Source: JBHJHP01 sp042219825
Lineage (GTDB): Bacteria; Bacteroidota; Bacteroidia; Bacteroidales; UBA5342
Length of the DNA: 64,000 bases
NCBI RefSeq assembly: GCF_042219825.1
Contig: NZ_JBHJHQ010000009.1
Location: 62,001 to 126,000 of the forward strand
Reading direction: 5' to 3'
Shown: in pieces, positions 63,959 to 64,000 of the stretch
How the letters are laid out: every line of letters starts with the position of its first letter
Numbering within the stretch: position 1 is the first letter of the stretch
Notes under the pieces: generated by a model
Seen by the model: only the letters and a program-made list of their open reading frames with translations
What the model was told of the DNA's origin: nothing
Database searches by the model: none
Position numbers and translations under genes: made by a program

Positions 63959-64000
63959 ATGACTGAGATAGAATTATTGGTAAATGTTAAGAAAGATGAC
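63959..64000 (+). CDS. Start of an unidentified gene cut by the window end
   Basis: Fourteen codons, MTEIELLVNVKKDD, remain open to the last base. Position 39 bp behind the molbindin gene suggests a molybdate-transport component such as the ATPase ModC, whose N-terminus begins with a similar acidic strand; the fragment is too short to decide. Confidence 0.4.
   Translation, partial: MTEIELLVNVKKDD

Overview
The window comes from a member of the Bacteroidota, most likely an environmental Bacteroidia of the Marinilabiliales/Bacteroidales kind (lineage inferred, not tested). The pointers are the gldL-M-N genes of the type IX secretion system (T9SS), a SusC/SusD polysaccharide utilisation locus (PUL) with a hybrid two-component regulator, Bacteroidota-type promoters (-7 TAnnTTTG, -33 TTG) and few Shine-Dalgarno sites.

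Layout. 1-3.4 kb, plus strand: end of gldL, then gldM and gldN, closed by a perfect 17-bp hairpin that faces manC. 3.4-6.0 kb, minus strand: mannose-1-phosphate guanylyltransferase and enolase. 6.1-24.2 kb, minus strand: the merged str-S10-spc-alpha cluster in one direction, rpsL, rpsG, fusA, rpsJ, then the S10 and spc genes, secY, map, infA, rpmJ, rpsM, rpsK, rpsD, rpoA and rplQ, with two tandem promoters upstream of rpsL. A repeat-rich 240-bp stretch (heptad AAGANNN arrays facing each other around two hairpins) separates it from ribBA and an LptF/LptG-type permease. 27.4-35.6 kb: a START-like protein, an EF-G paralogue that has lost the catalytic histidine of its GTPase, and an envelope operon (outer-membrane barrel, uppS, bamA, two Skp/OmpH chaperones), then tRNA-Leu(CAG).

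35.9-61.9 kb is the most distinctive part: a PUL. A divergent hybrid two-component sensor/regulator (57876-61862, plus) sits next to a minus-strand operon of susC, susD, a DUF3823 lipoprotein, a free-standing FG-GAP propeller with a T9SS sorting domain, an uncharacterised secreted protein, a 1297-residue FG-GAP + GH127 + T9SS fusion, two further GH127-type (DUF1680) enzymes, a GH2, a five-bladed-propeller GH43-like enzyme and a clan-A lipoprotein glycosidase. All three GH127-type proteins keep the expected Glu-x-Cys and Cys-Cys metal/nucleophile residues, so the likely target is a plant-type glycan rich in L-arabinofuranose, probably beta-linked (inference). The two FG-GAP propellers have the same six-motif spacing and look like paralogues, one free and one fused to an enzyme, both destined for the surface through the T9SS whose core genes open the window. 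Three copies of a CnGGACAAwATT motif between susC and the regulator gene are candidate operator sites.

61.9-64 kb: a GNAT-nitrilase fusion (minus), then a small molbindin (plus) behind palindromic upstream DNA and the first 14 codons of another gene.
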